Shown here piece by piece: positions 9,379 through 18,164 of a stretch of DNA of 64,000 nt (positions are counted from its first letter, which is position 1; each line of letters starts with the position of its first letter). The position numbers and the translations under genes are program-made. The stretch is from Marinomonas profundimaris (GTDB taxonomy: Bacteria > Pseudomonadota > Gammaproteobacteria > Pseudomonadales > Marinomonadaceae), in the NCBI RefSeq assembly GCF_000508165.1, contig NZ_AYOZ01000034.1, positions 124,001-188,000 of the forward strand, in the 5' to 3' direction. Under the pieces are notes generated by a model that was not told the DNA's origin, ran no database searches, and saw only the letters and a program-made list of their open reading frames with translations.

Positions 9379-9804
9379 ATGCCTGTTATTATTAAATATG
9401 TTGTAGAACGCGATGGAATAGAAAAAATGACGTTTACTTCAAAAGCGGAAGCCGATGCATACGACAAACTATTGGATACCGCCGAAGCGCTGTATGAAAT
9501 TCTGGACCAGAGCAATTTAGCGGGTGACCATAATCAAAAAGAAGCCCTCTCTATGTACCTTGCCGAAAACAAAGACACGGTCTTAGACGTATTAGGCACA
9601 AAAAAGAAAAGCCCACAAAAAACCAAGAAAAGTACCAACAAAGAAACCAGCACCCAACTTGACTTAGGTGACGCCGCACCTAAAAAGGCGTTAGAAGACC
9701 TAATCATAGAACCCGATGAAGAAGCGCTATACGACGAAGATGAAAATACCGTTGTATTTGACGATGAAGAGGGAAACGAATTTGTCGAAAGTGACGCCGC
9801 GTAA
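9379..9804 (+). CDS. yebG: YebG family SOS-induced protein
   Basis: 141-aa protein whose first 80 residues match YebG (KYVVERDGIEKMTFTSKAEADAYDK start, then EALSMYLAENKD). The ATG at 9379 is preferred because GAGGTGG precedes it and MPVIIKYVV aligns with the family; an upstream ATG would add four residues. The C-terminal half is a lysine-rich linker (about 79-94) followed by a strongly acidic tail, making it about 45 residues longer than the 96-aa E. coli protein. YebG is a DNA-damage-inducible protein of unclear function; the LexA box supports SOS control. Confidence 0.92.
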   Translation: MPVIIKYVVERDGIEKMTFTSKAEADAYDKLLDTAEALYEILDQSNLAGDHNQKEALSMYLAENKDTVLDVLGTKKKSPQKTKKSTNKETSTQLDLGDAAPKKALEDLIIEPDEEALYDEDENTVVFDDEEGNEFVESDAA

Positions 9805-9858
9805 TTCGCCGCGATTAACGTTTCTAATAACCAAATTAAAATTCATCACGGTTAACTA

Positions 9859-9892
9859 AAAGAGCTTTTATTACAAAGGCTCTTTTTTTTTC
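9859..9892 (+). terminator. Terminator after yebG
   Basis: AAAGAGC and GCTCTTT arms with an extended inner pairing (TTTT/AAAG) are followed by a run of nine T residues. It is well placed 55 bases after the yebG stop. Confidence 0.88.
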
Positions 9893-9991
9893 GATCTACA
9901 TCACGCACGGCTCAAAAAAACACTTTTCATAAACCCAACTCACGTATACTTCACGTCATATTGTTGCATTCATTTTTCTTCAGGACGTGCT

Positions 9992-11827
9992 ATGAAACCT
10001 GCCGACTCCCCTAAAAACACCGTCGATAAAAACATGTTGGGGGTATTTCGTTACAGCCGTCGGGCGATTAAGCTGGTGTGGCAAACCTCACCGCCCTTAA
10101 CGATTGGCCTCGCCATAGCGACTTTGATAGCAGGTGTTTTGCCTGCGGCCATGGCGTACGTTGGGCAGTTGATCGTAGACGCCGTATTAGCGGCGATGGC
10201 CACCTACAAGCAAAGCCAAACATTGCACTATCAAACGGCATTGAACTATGTGGTTTTGGAGGGAATTCTCGTGCTGGTGATTGCGGCCGCCCAACGTAGT
10301 CTCACTGCGCAACAAGCGATTCTGCAAGGTTTATTAGGGCAAAAGGTCAACATGCTGATCTTAGAAAAAGCCCAAAGCCTCACCTTATCGCATTTTGAAG
10401 ATTCTGAATTTTACGACAAGCTCGTCCGCGCTCGCCGCGAGGCCTCCAGCCGCCCGCTCGCCTTGGTGAATAAGACCTTTGCGTTACTACAAAACGCCAT
10501 TTCCTTGTCCAGCTTTGCGGTGTTGCTCTGGCACTTTTCACCGTGGGCATTGGCATTATTAGTATGTGGCGCGTTGCCGTCTTTTATTGCCGAGGCAAAA
10601 TTTTCTGGCGATGCTTTCCTCATGTTTCGCTGGCGCTCACCCGAAGTGCGTCAACAAAGCTATCTAGAAACCCTGCTGGCGCGTGAAGATCACATTAAAG
10701 AAGTACGCCTTTATCAATTAGGCGAGCGTTTTTTACAGCGCTATTCTGAAATTTTTCTCAAGTTATTCAAAGAGAGTAAGCGCCTGATTTTGCGCAGAGA
10801 AAGCTGGGGCTTCGCTCTCGGTGTCATCAGTACTCTGGTGTTTTATGGCGCTTATGGATGGATTGTCAGCGACACTATTATTGGCGCGATTACATTAGGT
10901 CAAATGACCATGTATTTGCTGTTGTTCAAACAAGGTCAGAGCGCGGTGTCCGCATCACTCACCGCCATAAGCGGCATGTACGAAGACAACCTGTATTTGT
11001 CCAACTTATATGAATATCTAGAACAAGAAACCCCGTTGTCCACAACGGGTTTATTGGTTGGCCCAACACCAAACGACGGCATTCGCTTCGAAAACGTCTC
11101 TTTTCAATACCCCGGCAGTGACAAACCTGCGCTTTCCAATATAACAATGCACATTCGCCCCGGACACAGTTTGGCGATTGTAGGGGAAAACGGCTCAGGC
11201 AAAACCACATTAATAAAACTGCTGACTCGCCTTTATAACCCAACACAAGGTCGGATTTTGTTAGACGGATTAGACCTACTTGAATGGAATGAAAGCGCGT
11301 TACTAAAACGGGTTGGCGTGATTTTCCAAGACTTTGTGCGCTATCAATTCATTGTGGGCGAAAACATTGGCGCGGGGGATAACGATAGATTCAATGACGA
11401 ATTCGGTTGGAAAAAAGCCGCCGAATTGGGCAAAGCCACCGACTTTATTGATAACCTTGAAAACGGCTACCACACTCAACTTGGCCGTTGGTTTCGCGGC
11501 GGACAAGAACTGTCTGGCGGGCAATGGCAAAAAATCGCATTAGCACGCGCCTTTATGCGAGAAGACGCCGATATTTTGGTACTCGATGAACCCACCGCCG
11601 CAATGGACGCACAAGCCGAAGCGAATATATTTCAGCACTTTCAAGAGCACACCAAAACAAAAATGGCGATTCTGATTTCTCACCGTTTTTCGACCGTTCG
11701 GCTCGCGCATGAGATTATCGTCATGGTGCACGGAGAAATAAAAGAACGCGGCACCCACGACGCCCTGATCGCGCAACAAGGCCAATACGCGCATTTATTT
11801 GCCCTACAAGCACAAGGCTATAAATAA
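9992..11827 (+). CDS. ABC exporter, fused permease and ATPase
   Basis: 611-aa half-transporter with an N-terminal six-helix membrane domain (about residues 30-330) and a C-terminal ATPase. The ATPase shows Walker A GENGSGKTT near 396, signature ELSGGQWQKIALARA near 505, Walker B ILVLDEPTAAMDA near 527, and the H-loop ISHRFS. It should form a homodimer in the inner membrane and export a lipid, peptide or drug. No partner gene, peptidase domain or tailoring enzyme is adjacent, so the substrate cannot be named. It lies alone between a terminator and a convergent EamA gene only 3 bases away. Confidence 0.9.
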   Translation: MKPADSPKNTVDKNMLGVFRYSRRAIKLVWQTSPPLTIGLAIATLIAGVLPAAMAYVGQLIVDAVLAAMATYKQSQTLHYQTALNYVVLEGILVLVIAAAQRSLTAQQAILQGLLGQKVNMLILEKAQSLTLSHFEDSEFYDKLVRARREASSRPLALVNKTFALLQNAISLSSFAVLLWHFSPWALALLVCGALPSFIAEAKFSGDAFLMFRWRSPEVRQQSYLETLLAREDHIKEVRLYQLGERFLQRYSEIFLKLFKESKRLILRRESWGFALGVISTLVFYGAYGWIVSDTIIGAITLGQMTMYLLLFKQGQSAVSASLTAISGMYEDNLYLSNLYEYLEQETPLSTTGLLVGPTPNDGIRFENVSFQYPGSDKPALSNITMHIRPGHSLAIVGENGSGKTTLIKLLTRLYNPTQGRILLDGLDLLEWNESALLKRVGVIFQDFVRYQFIVGENIGAGDNDRFNDEFGWKKAAELGKATDFIDNLENGYHTQLGRWFRGGQELSGGQWQKIALARAFMREDADILVLDEPTAAMDAQAEANIFQHFQEHTKTKMAILISHRFSTVRLAHEIIVMVHGEIKERGTHDALIAQQGQYAHLFALQAQGYK

Positions 11828-11830
11828 CGA

Positions 11831-12715
11831 TTATCCCGTTTCGTCATCGCGCCCGCGACGGCGAAACTGATTTTCCAGCCCCATAGACATTACGCTCAGT
11901 AAAACGACGCCACCGCCTAGCACAATCCATAAAGAAGGACGTTCTCCCAAAATAAACGACGCCATGAGAATCGCAGTCGGCGGAATCAAATACAACACAA
12001 TAGAGACCTTACTCACCTCAGTACGAGACAAAACATACGCCCAAGCCACGTACGCCAATGCACTTGGAAAAACGCCCAACAGTACCACAGCAAAATTCAC
12101 TGGAACATGAGAAGCCATCATCGAAGCCAATAAACCGGGAGAAAATATTAGTAAAACCGCCGTGCCCGTCCATACCGTATAACACACCATGGTTAAAGTG
12201 TTGTAGCGTGTTGTATATCGTTTTTGCAGGATGAAATACACACTCCAAGAACACGCAGAAAGAAGAATTAATACACCGTTTAGGCTGATAGCCCCTATTC
12301 CTTTATCGCCAACCACCACAATAAACGCACCAACCATGCCCCCCAAAACACAGCACCAGCGCCACACACTCACCGCCTCTTTTAAAACACACCGAGAAAT
12401 AATCACGGTAAAAATAGGCGTTGATTGTGCCAGTACACTCGACGCGCCAGCGCTCACACCGCGTTGACCAAAATTTAACGCAATGTGATGTAAGGCCACA
12501 GCAAAAAAACCAAGTAAAAACAGCAAAGGAAGATCCTGTCGTTTGGGCATTTGAACACTGTGTGACATCGCCACGATAGCCATAAAAGCGGAAGCAATTA
12601 AAAACCGTAATAACGCCAACTGCCCAGCAGAATATACCTCTAGGCCAATATGGATACCGATGGGGGAATAAGCCCAACAGAGCACAACAAACAACGCGGC
12701 ACAGGCCAATTTCAT
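11831..12715 (-). CDS. EamA/DMT-family transporter
   Basis: 294-aa inner-membrane protein with about ten predicted helices in two EamA repeats. The first repeat starts at the N-terminus (LACAALFVVLCWAYSPIGIHIGL) and the second near residue 145. Members export amino acids, metabolites or drugs. It is divergent from a LysR regulator across about 130 bases, the usual arrangement for an exporter induced by its substrate. The C-terminal tail is strongly basic then acidic (FRRRGRDDETG). Substrate unknown. Confidence 0.88.
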   Translation of the reverse strand: MKLACAALFVVLCWAYSPIGIHIGLEVYSAGQLALLRFLIASAFMAIVAMSHSVQMPKRQDLPLLFLLGFFAVALHHIALNFGQRGVSAGASSVLAQSTPIFTVIISRCVLKEAVSVWRWCCVLGGMVGAFIVVVGDKGIGAISLNGVLILLSACSWSVYFILQKRYTTRYNTLTMVCYTVWTGTAVLLIFSPGLLASMMASHVPVNFAVVLLGVFPSALAYVAWAYVLSRTEVSKVSIVLYLIPPTAILMASFILGERPSLWIVLGGGVVLLSVMSMGLENQFRRRGRDDETG

Positions 12716-12846
12716 TTTTTAGCTCAACCTCTCACACACATTAAAAAAGACCACTGGTCGCTAAGTATTTAGGGAAGGTTTAGTATTGAGGCAACGCATC
12801 GAAACAACAATTGACGAATACTGCATCCAGTATTCACTTGGAATGA

Positions 12847-13716
12847 ATGATGGAACTCGCTCAAATTCGTATGTTCAAAACCGTGGCCAATCTTGGCAGT
12901 GTGGTGCAAGCATCCGCTGCGCTTCACTGTGTTCCTTCAAATATCACCGCGAGGATTAAAGCACTTGAATCAGAACTCAAAGTGTCGTTGTTTTACCGAG
13001 AAGGTCGCGGGCTTAAAATCACATCATCAGGCGAGGTATTTCTGGCCTACGCGGAGAAGATTTTAGCGCTAACAGAAGAAGCCAAACGCGCCGTTGATCC
13101 ATCCTCTGAACCCTCTGGAACGCTTCGAATTGGTGCTATTGAATCCTCCGCGACCAGTCGTTTGCCACCACTGCTGACAAAATTTCACGCACAGCTTCCA
13201 AACGTAGAGCTGCAATTTAAAACTGGCACTTGGCCACAATTACTAGAAGACATACATCAGCACCGATTAGACGGAGCGGTTATCGCGGTAGACATTAATC
13301 GACCTTTTCTAAACAGCGCGACCTTCTTACTGGAGGATTTGGTGCTCATTTCTTCGATGTCATCCCAGCCAATAAATACAGTGAACGACCTAGATGGAAA
13401 AACCATTTTCATGTGGCCAGAACCCTGTCCATATCGAGTAACATTAGAAACCTGGCTTAGTAAAAACAATGTCATTTCCCCCATCACGAGCATCGCCAGT
13501 TATGGCACTATTATTGGTTGTGTCAGTGCAGGAAGCGGGGTATCACTCGTCCCAAAAGGCGTCTTTGAGCAGTATCAACACGGTATGGGATTAGTCGGAT
13601 ATGAGTTTGCAGAATTAGAACCCATTGAAAATCGCATCATTTGGCGTAATGATACGGGGCAATTCCCCGCTCTAGAGGCTTTTATCCACATGATCAAACA
13701 GGATAAGCCGTCATAG
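12847..13716 (+). CDS. LysR-family transcriptional regulator
   Basis: 289-aa regulator with an N-terminal winged helix (MELAQIRMFKTVANLGSVVQASAALHCVPSNITARIKALESEL) and a LysR effector domain starting near residue 92 (GTLRIGAIESSATSRLPPLL). Two ATGs in tandem at 12847 and 12850 are possible starts. It is divergent from the EamA exporter and lies 30 bases upstream of the multicopper oxidase gene on the same strand. It could therefore control both the exporter and the oxidase. It resembles the subgroup that includes CpsY-like regulators of transporters. Confidence 0.9.
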   Translation: MMELAQIRMFKTVANLGSVVQASAALHCVPSNITARIKALESELKVSLFYREGRGLKITSSGEVFLAYAEKILALTEEAKRAVDPSSEPSGTLRIGAIESSATSRLPPLLTKFHAQLPNVELQFKTGTWPQLLEDIHQHRLDGAVIAVDINRPFLNSATFLLEDLVLISSMSSQPINTVNDLDGKTIFMWPEPCPYRVTLETWLSKNNVISPITSIASYGTIIGCVSAGSGVSLVPKGVFEQYQHGMGLVGYEFAELEPIENRIIWRNDTGQFPALEAFIHMIKQDKPS

Positions 13717-13746
13717 CATGGGCTCACGCTAATAGGAAAAACTGTT

Positions 13747-15102
13747 TTGAATCGTCGCAATTTTATTAAATCTGGCGTGGCGCTTGCCATGACAAGTGCT
13801 TTGCCTAGCGTTGTTCTCGCTGCCAATCCTTCTGTGGGGTTCGATTATGAACTGATCGTCGCGCCAGCGGATGTCAATATTGTACCGGGCGGCAGCACGC
13901 CGGCATTGAGTTTTAATGGCGGTTACCCTTCTCCCGTGATTCGTGCCAAGCAGCATCAGCCTGTTCGCATTCGCGTCGTGAACAAGTTAAACGAGCCGAC
14001 CACGATTCATTGGCATGGCATGAGAATCCCAATTGGCATGGATGGCGTGCCGTTTTTAAGTCAGCCGCCTATTATGCCCGGCGAAACGTTTGACTATGAA
14101 TTCACACCACCAGACGCAGGTTCCTTTTGGTATCACCCGCACATGAACAGCGTCGAACAGCTTGGTAAAGGCTTGGTAGGCGCACTGATTGTCGATGAAG
14201 CAGAGAAGCCAGACTTTGATGAAGACCTGGTGCTTTGCATGAAAAACTGGCACATCAAAGACGATGGTTCTTTTACTGCGTTGACGACGCCACAAAATGC
14301 CTTTCGTATGGGAACACCGGGGCGCGTGATGACCATCAACGGTGACATTCACCCAACCTACGACGTGCCCGCTGGCGGCGCCATTCGTGTGCGTTTGTTG
14401 AACGTTGATAACACCTTGGTGTATGACGTGACATCAACGGATTCTGATGCTCAAATTATCGCGATTGATGGTAACCCCATTGCTCAACCAAGAGCCCTGA
14501 GCAATCACCTTATTGCCCCCGGTATGCGCCTTGATCTTGGTGTTATAGCACCCAGCAAGATCGGAGAAACCGTCACGTTTAAGCATAAAAACAAACCTAT
14601 GGTGACCATTAAAACCGTAGCGAGCCAGCTTGAAAATCGCCGTTTGCCAACACTGCCTTTAAACCCCATTCCCACACCCGACTTAGAGAACGCAGAAACC
14701 ATTAAATTCGCTTTCGAGTGGAACGCCAACATCACGCCGATCCATAAAGATGGCAAGGTAAACTACAATTTTTGGACGATGAACCGACGCTCTTGGGAAG
14801 GTATGTCAAAAGGCCATATTCCTGCACCACTGGCGACGTTAGAGCGCGGAAAAACTTATATTTTTGAGCTGTCAAACTTAACCCAGTACCATCATCCGAT
14901 ACACATTCACGGCCATACATTTACCGTTTTAAAATCCAATAAAAAGGCCATTACGCCCTTCCATACCGACACGGTTTTATTGGGTCAGAATGAAACCGTT
15001 ATTGCTGCGTTAGTCGCTGACAACCCCGGTCGATGGATGTACCACTGCCACATCATCGAACATTTAAAAACAGGGTTCATGGGTTACGTCGAAGTCAGCT
15101 AA
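13747..15102 (+). CDS. Tat-exported multicopper oxidase
   Basis: 451-aa periplasmic copper enzyme. The start is a TTG at 13747 with AGGA nine bases upstream, giving MNRRNFIKSG, a twin-arginine signal cleaved near residue 26. Three cupredoxin domains follow. Copper motifs are TTIHWHGMRI near residue 89, FWYHPHMNSVEQL near 126, HPIHIHGH at 383-390 and HCHIIEHLKTGF at 433-444. The position that is Met in CueO-type enzymes is Phe444 here, with Met445 next. No Met-rich CueO insertion is present. It likely oxidises phenols, amines or Cu(I); the substrate cannot be read. It is probably co-transcribed with the LysR gene before it. Confidence 0.92.
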   Translation: MNRRNFIKSGVALAMTSALPSVVLAANPSVGFDYELIVAPADVNIVPGGSTPALSFNGGYPSPVIRAKQHQPVRIRVVNKLNEPTTIHWHGMRIPIGMDGVPFLSQPPIMPGETFDYEFTPPDAGSFWYHPHMNSVEQLGKGLVGALIVDEAEKPDFDEDLVLCMKNWHIKDDGSFTALTTPQNAFRMGTPGRVMTINGDIHPTYDVPAGGAIRVRLLNVDNTLVYDVTSTDSDAQIIAIDGNPIAQPRALSNHLIAPGMRLDLGVIAPSKIGETVTFKHKNKPMVTIKTVASQLENRRLPTLPLNPIPTPDLENAETIKFAFEWNANITPIHKDGKVNYNFWTMNRRSWEGMSKGHIPAPLATLERGKTYIFELSNLTQYHHPIHIHGHTFTVLKSNKKAITPFHTDTVLLGQNETVIAALVADNPGRWMYHCHIIEHLKTGFMGYVEVS

Positions 15103-15138
15103 CAATACATCATGACTGAACCAACAAATAGATGACAC

Positions 15139-15176
15139 AAAAAAGCCAGATCAATTTTCATTGATCTGGCTTTTTA
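15139..15176. terminator. Bidirectional terminator between multicopper oxidase and DUF6172 gene
   Basis: A 15-bp perfect stem starting AAAAAGCCAGATCAA with a six-base loop and ending in a T run. It serves the convergent genes on both sides. Confidence 0.92.
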
Positions 15177-15204
15177 AATGGCGCGCTTAACTAAATAAAC
15201 GTGC

Positions 15205-15561
15205 TTATAAATCGTCTTGGTTCTGTTCGTCTTCGAACTCGCCAGTTTCAAACTCGCCGTCTTCTACTTCTGCGACATCACGCTTAGTGCGTTGCGCTGG
15301 CGCTGCTAAAATTTCCAGATAGAACGTCGGCCATTCTTGGCTTTCAGCAAAGCTGATTTTTTCATTAATCTGAGCAACATGAATGTCTTCTGCTTGTTCT
15401 TCCGTTTGACCAAATTTACAGTCAAATCCCCAAAAATCTGCGTATTCAGGCAGCGCTTTATTACGCTCTCTTTTCAAATACTTTTTCACTTCACTTTTAG
15501 TCGCCTCAATCAAACGAGGGTAAGCGATTTTGGGATGGGATAACTTAAATGTTTTTTTCAT
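15205..15561 (-). CDS. DUF6172 family protein
   Basis: 118-aa cytoplasmic protein. The conserved family core is at residues 14-50: YPRLIEATKSEVKKYLKRER, then KALPEYADFWGFDCKFG. The C-terminal 30 residues are acidic and probably disordered (EVEDGEFETGEFEDEQ). The Lys/Arg-rich helix suggests nucleic acid or protein contact, but no function is known for this family. It lies alone between the oxidase terminator and the metallopeptidase gene. Confidence 0.75.
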   Translation of the reverse strand: MKKTFKLSHPKIAYPRLIEATKSEVKKYLKRERNKALPEYADFWGFDCKFGQTEEQAEDIHVAQINEKISFAESQEWPTFYLEILAAPAQRTKRDVAEVEDGEFETGEFEDEQNQDDL

Positions 15562-15666
15562 TTGGAACCTAAATAATTAAAAATCAGGACGTACGTTGTA
15601 CGTTCCCGTTAACGAGCATAATAACGGATCAGGCCGCTGTCAGCTATGAATAAGTCGGCAAATACA

Positions 15667-16851
15667 TCAAACACTCTTTTGAGATTGACTGCTCGATTGC
15701 GATTGGTCACTCGATTGCGATTGGTCACTCGTTTGTGATTGGTCACCTGTTTGTGTTTGGCTGTTTGTTTGTATACCGCCGCGGGTTAGATTCGTTCTTA
15801 ACAAGCGATGAATAAAAGCCAACTTCTCTCGAACCGCAGGCACAAGAATAAAGGGGTATAAATCCGGCTGCCCCATACCACGGTTAAGGTTATTTACCGC
15901 AAAGGTCAGTGGCATATATTGCGCCAAAATGTCCTCGAAATTTTCATGTTGAAAAGGGTTAATGTTAACCATGACCGCCAGCCCGTTTCGATTAGAACCT
16001 AGAGGAAGTAAACTCAGCCCAAGATCACTGGCCGTTTCCAATGTATCCACAATATGCAGATAATGCGCCCATGTTTCAGCCCAATCTTCCCAAGGGTGAG
16101 AAGATGCATAAACACTCACAAATGACTGTTGCCATTCTGCATTGGGTGCTTTGTAATGTGCCTCTAATGCTTTAGCATAATCCGCACGATCGTCGCCAAA
16201 AAGCGCCCTAAAATCCGCCAAATTCTTTTCGTCATCAAAAATCAGCTGATCCCAATAATAGTGCCCAATTTCGTGGCGGAAATGGCCTATTACGGTTCGG
16301 TAAGACTCATTCATGTCTTCACGCATCTGTTCACGATCGACCGAATTTCCTTCTGCAGCATTGATCGTTACTTGACCAAAAGCATGCCCAGTCATAGAAC
16401 TTACGTCTTCTGGCACCACGTTATTTTCGGAAATGAAATCAAACGACAAACCGTCTTCTGGTTCTTTTTTCTTACTGATCAAAGGCAAACCAAGGCGCAA
16501 TAAAGAGTACACCAACCGGTGCTTAGCAAACTCTAATTGTTGCCATGCTTGGCGTTCTTCAATTTTTTCCAAATTCGGAATGTGGCGGTTTAAATCACAC
16601 GCAATACAAAACGTACTTCCGCCCTCTTCAACCAACCAATTACACACTTGATGCTGATGGTTCTCACAATAATACCAACGCTTCGCAGGTATTGATGTAT
16701 CCGCTAATGCCACCCAAGCGTTATCGACGCTTTTCAATGCGCTAATTACCATTTGATCCGGTAAAAAGCCCAAAGAAGACGAGCATTGTTCACAACGTGT
16801 ATTTTCGAATAACACGGTTTGTTCACAGTTTTGGCAACTAAAAATTCGCAT
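15667..16851 (-). CDS. Zinc-ribbon putative zinc metallopeptidase
   Basis: 394-aa protein of the family of putative zinc-binding metallopeptidases with an N-terminal zinc ribbon. The start at 16849-16851 (MRIFSCQNCEQ) is chosen because GGAG lies 6 bases upstream and the ribbon then begins at once; a longer frame to 16947 adds an unrelated hydrophobic segment. Ribbon cysteines are 6, 9, 20 and 23, with a further Cys/His set near residues 60-90. The metal-binding helix is FRHEIGHYYWD near 215, followed by WEDWAETWAHYLH, a likely further ligand site. The C-terminal 30 residues are a Gln/Ser/Asp hexapeptide repeat. Targets unknown. Confidence 0.85.
   Translation of the reverse strand: MRIFSCQNCEQTVLFENTRCEQCSSSLGFLPDQMVISALKSVDNAWVALADTSIPAKRWYYCENHQHQVCNWLVEEGGSTFCIACDLNRHIPNLEKIEERQAWQQLEFAKHRLVYSLLRLGLPLISKKKEPEDGLSFDFISENNVVPEDVSSMTGHAFGQVTINAAEGNSVDREQMREDMNESYRTVIGHFRHEIGHYYWDQLIFDDEKNLADFRALFGDDRADYAKALEAHYKAPNAEWQQSFVSVYASSHPWEDWAETWAHYLHIVDTLETASDLGLSLLPLGSNRNGLAVMVNINPFQHENFEDILAQYMPLTFAVNNLNRGMGQPDLYPFILVPAVREKLAFIHRLLRTNLTRGGIQTNSQTQTGDQSQTSDQSQSSDQSQSSSQSQKSV
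15692..15763. repeat. 18-bp tandem repeat, about four copies
   Basis: CTCGATTGCGATTGGTCA recurs at 15692, 15710 and, with two substitutions, at 15728; a fourth copy is more degenerate. On the minus strand it encodes a hexapeptide of the form DQSQSS at the C-terminus of the metallopeptidase. Because the unit is a multiple of three, copy-number changes would lengthen or shorten the tail without a frameshift. Confidence 0.88.
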
Positions 16852-17033
16852 AACGCTCCTGCTGTCCACAGACAGAGACAAATAAGTATAAGTGGAGAAA
16901 TGAAAAGGCAGAATCAACATCACGCAATTGCACCATAGTAGGATCATAGTTTAAAGTACGGCGAAATACCTTCCTAAACCGCGCCCGAATGGGATATTTT
17001 TTCACGTAGAAAAACAATCATTGAGATAAAATA

Positions 17034-18047
17034 TTGCAAAACAAAACCAAAGGTTTCGCGACCATTTCTGATGTTGCACAACACGCAAAAGTGGGTAAAA
17101 CCAGCGTGTCACGATATCTCAATGGCGAACAGGATAAACTGTCCGATGCATTGCGTGAAAAAATATCTCACGCCATAGAACATCTGGACTTTCGACCCAA
17201 CCATTCGGCCAGAATGCTCAAGGCTGGTCATTCCAAACTCATTGGATTATTACTCGCCGACGTCACCAATCCCTACTCTATCGATGTCCTTCAAGGGATA
17301 GAGCATGTCTGCCAACGCGAAGGCTACATGCTCATGGTATGCAATACAGACAATCAAAAAGAGCTGCAAGATCGCTATTTAAACCTTCTTGAAGCGCATC
17401 GAGTGGACGGAATCATAGTCAACACTGCTGGCATGGCACAGAAGCAAATAACCAATCTGAAACGCTTATCTTGTCCCTTGGTGCTCGTCGATCGGATCGA
17501 TACCTCTCTTGGATTCGACACCATTGGATTAGACAACGCTGCGGCCGTTAAAGAGGCCTGCCAGCATCTGCAAACCAAGGCGTACGAGTCAATTTTAGTC
17601 GTTACCGAATCCATGGCCATTGACCCTCGCCAAGCTCGAGTCGACGCGATTCAAGCATTCACAAAAGACCACAGTGACATGTCTTGCGACGTGATTGAAA
17701 TCGAAAAAATGAGCGTAAACTTGCTCGTCCAAGTCATTCAGAATTTTATTACCCGCCACCCAAATCAGAAAAAAGCCATTTTCACCACCAACGGCGTCGC
17801 CATGATGAGCACCGCGAAAGCCTTAAAACAGCTCGACATACACATTGGCTCACAAATAGGGCTCATCTCGATTGATGACCCAGAATGGGCACAGCTGTTC
17901 GAAGGTGGCATTACCGTCATGCGCCAACCGACAAACGCCATAGGACAAACCGCATGTGAGCGTTTACTTACTCGAATTCAAGGCAGCAACGAAACCGCGC
18001 AACACATCAAATTAACCGCCGAACTTGTTATTCGCCAATCGACATAA
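17034..18047 (+). CDS. ptxS: LacI-family regulator, PtxS/KdgR-like
   Basis: 337-aa repressor. The helix-turn-helix is at residues 9-30 (ATISDVAQHAKVGKTSVSRYLNGE), followed by the hinge RPNHSARMLKAGHSKLIGLL and a periplasmic-binding-protein-like sugar domain. The start is TTG at 17034 with GAG eight bases upstream; no in-frame ATG lies close by. It is followed by a 16-bp LacI-type operator and then a PfkB kinase and a 2-ketoacid reductase. This order fits control of 2-ketogluconate use as by PtxS in Pseudomonas. Ligand assignment is inferred from these neighbours. Confidence 0.85.
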   Translation: MQNKTKGFATISDVAQHAKVGKTSVSRYLNGEQDKLSDALREKISHAIEHLDFRPNHSARMLKAGHSKLIGLLLADVTNPYSIDVLQGIEHVCQREGYMLMVCNTDNQKELQDRYLNLLEAHRVDGIIVNTAGMAQKQITNLKRLSCPLVLVDRIDTSLGFDTIGLDNAAAVKEACQHLQTKAYESILVVTESMAIDPRQARVDAIQAFTKDHSDMSCDVIEIEKMSVNLLVQVIQNFITRHPNQKKAIFTTNGVAMMSTAKALKQLDIHIGSQIGLISIDDPEWAQLFEGGITVMRQPTNAIGQTACERLLTRIQGSNETAQHIKLTAELVIRQST

Positions 18048-18097
18048 ACCACAGTTAGACTAAAAAATAGCCGAAAATTAATGTCTTCATTCTTTTT

Positions 18098-18113
18098 ATG
18101 GAACCGATTCCAT
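18098..18113 (+). promoter_or_regulatory. LacI/PtxS-type operator before the kinase gene
   Basis: ATGGAACCGATTCCAT is a 16-bp near-perfect palindrome with one mismatch pair at the centre, 51 bases upstream of the kinase start. It resembles the PtxS operator TGAAACCGGTTTCA and the general LacI-family central-CG operator. The neighbouring LacI-type repressor is the obvious binder. Confidence 0.8.
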
Positions 18114-18164
18114 GATACTTTATTTCGACTCTCAATAACGATAAAAACGAAACGCGGAGCGCAT

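Noticed and set aside
13747-15102. Calling the multicopper oxidase CueO
   Set aside because: The Met-rich insertion and axial Met of CueO are missing, so copper-efflux function is not supported.
18081-18164. Upstream extension of the kinase gene start
   Set aside because: The extra residues would be encoded across the operator, and the ATG at 18165 has the ribosome site and family alignment.
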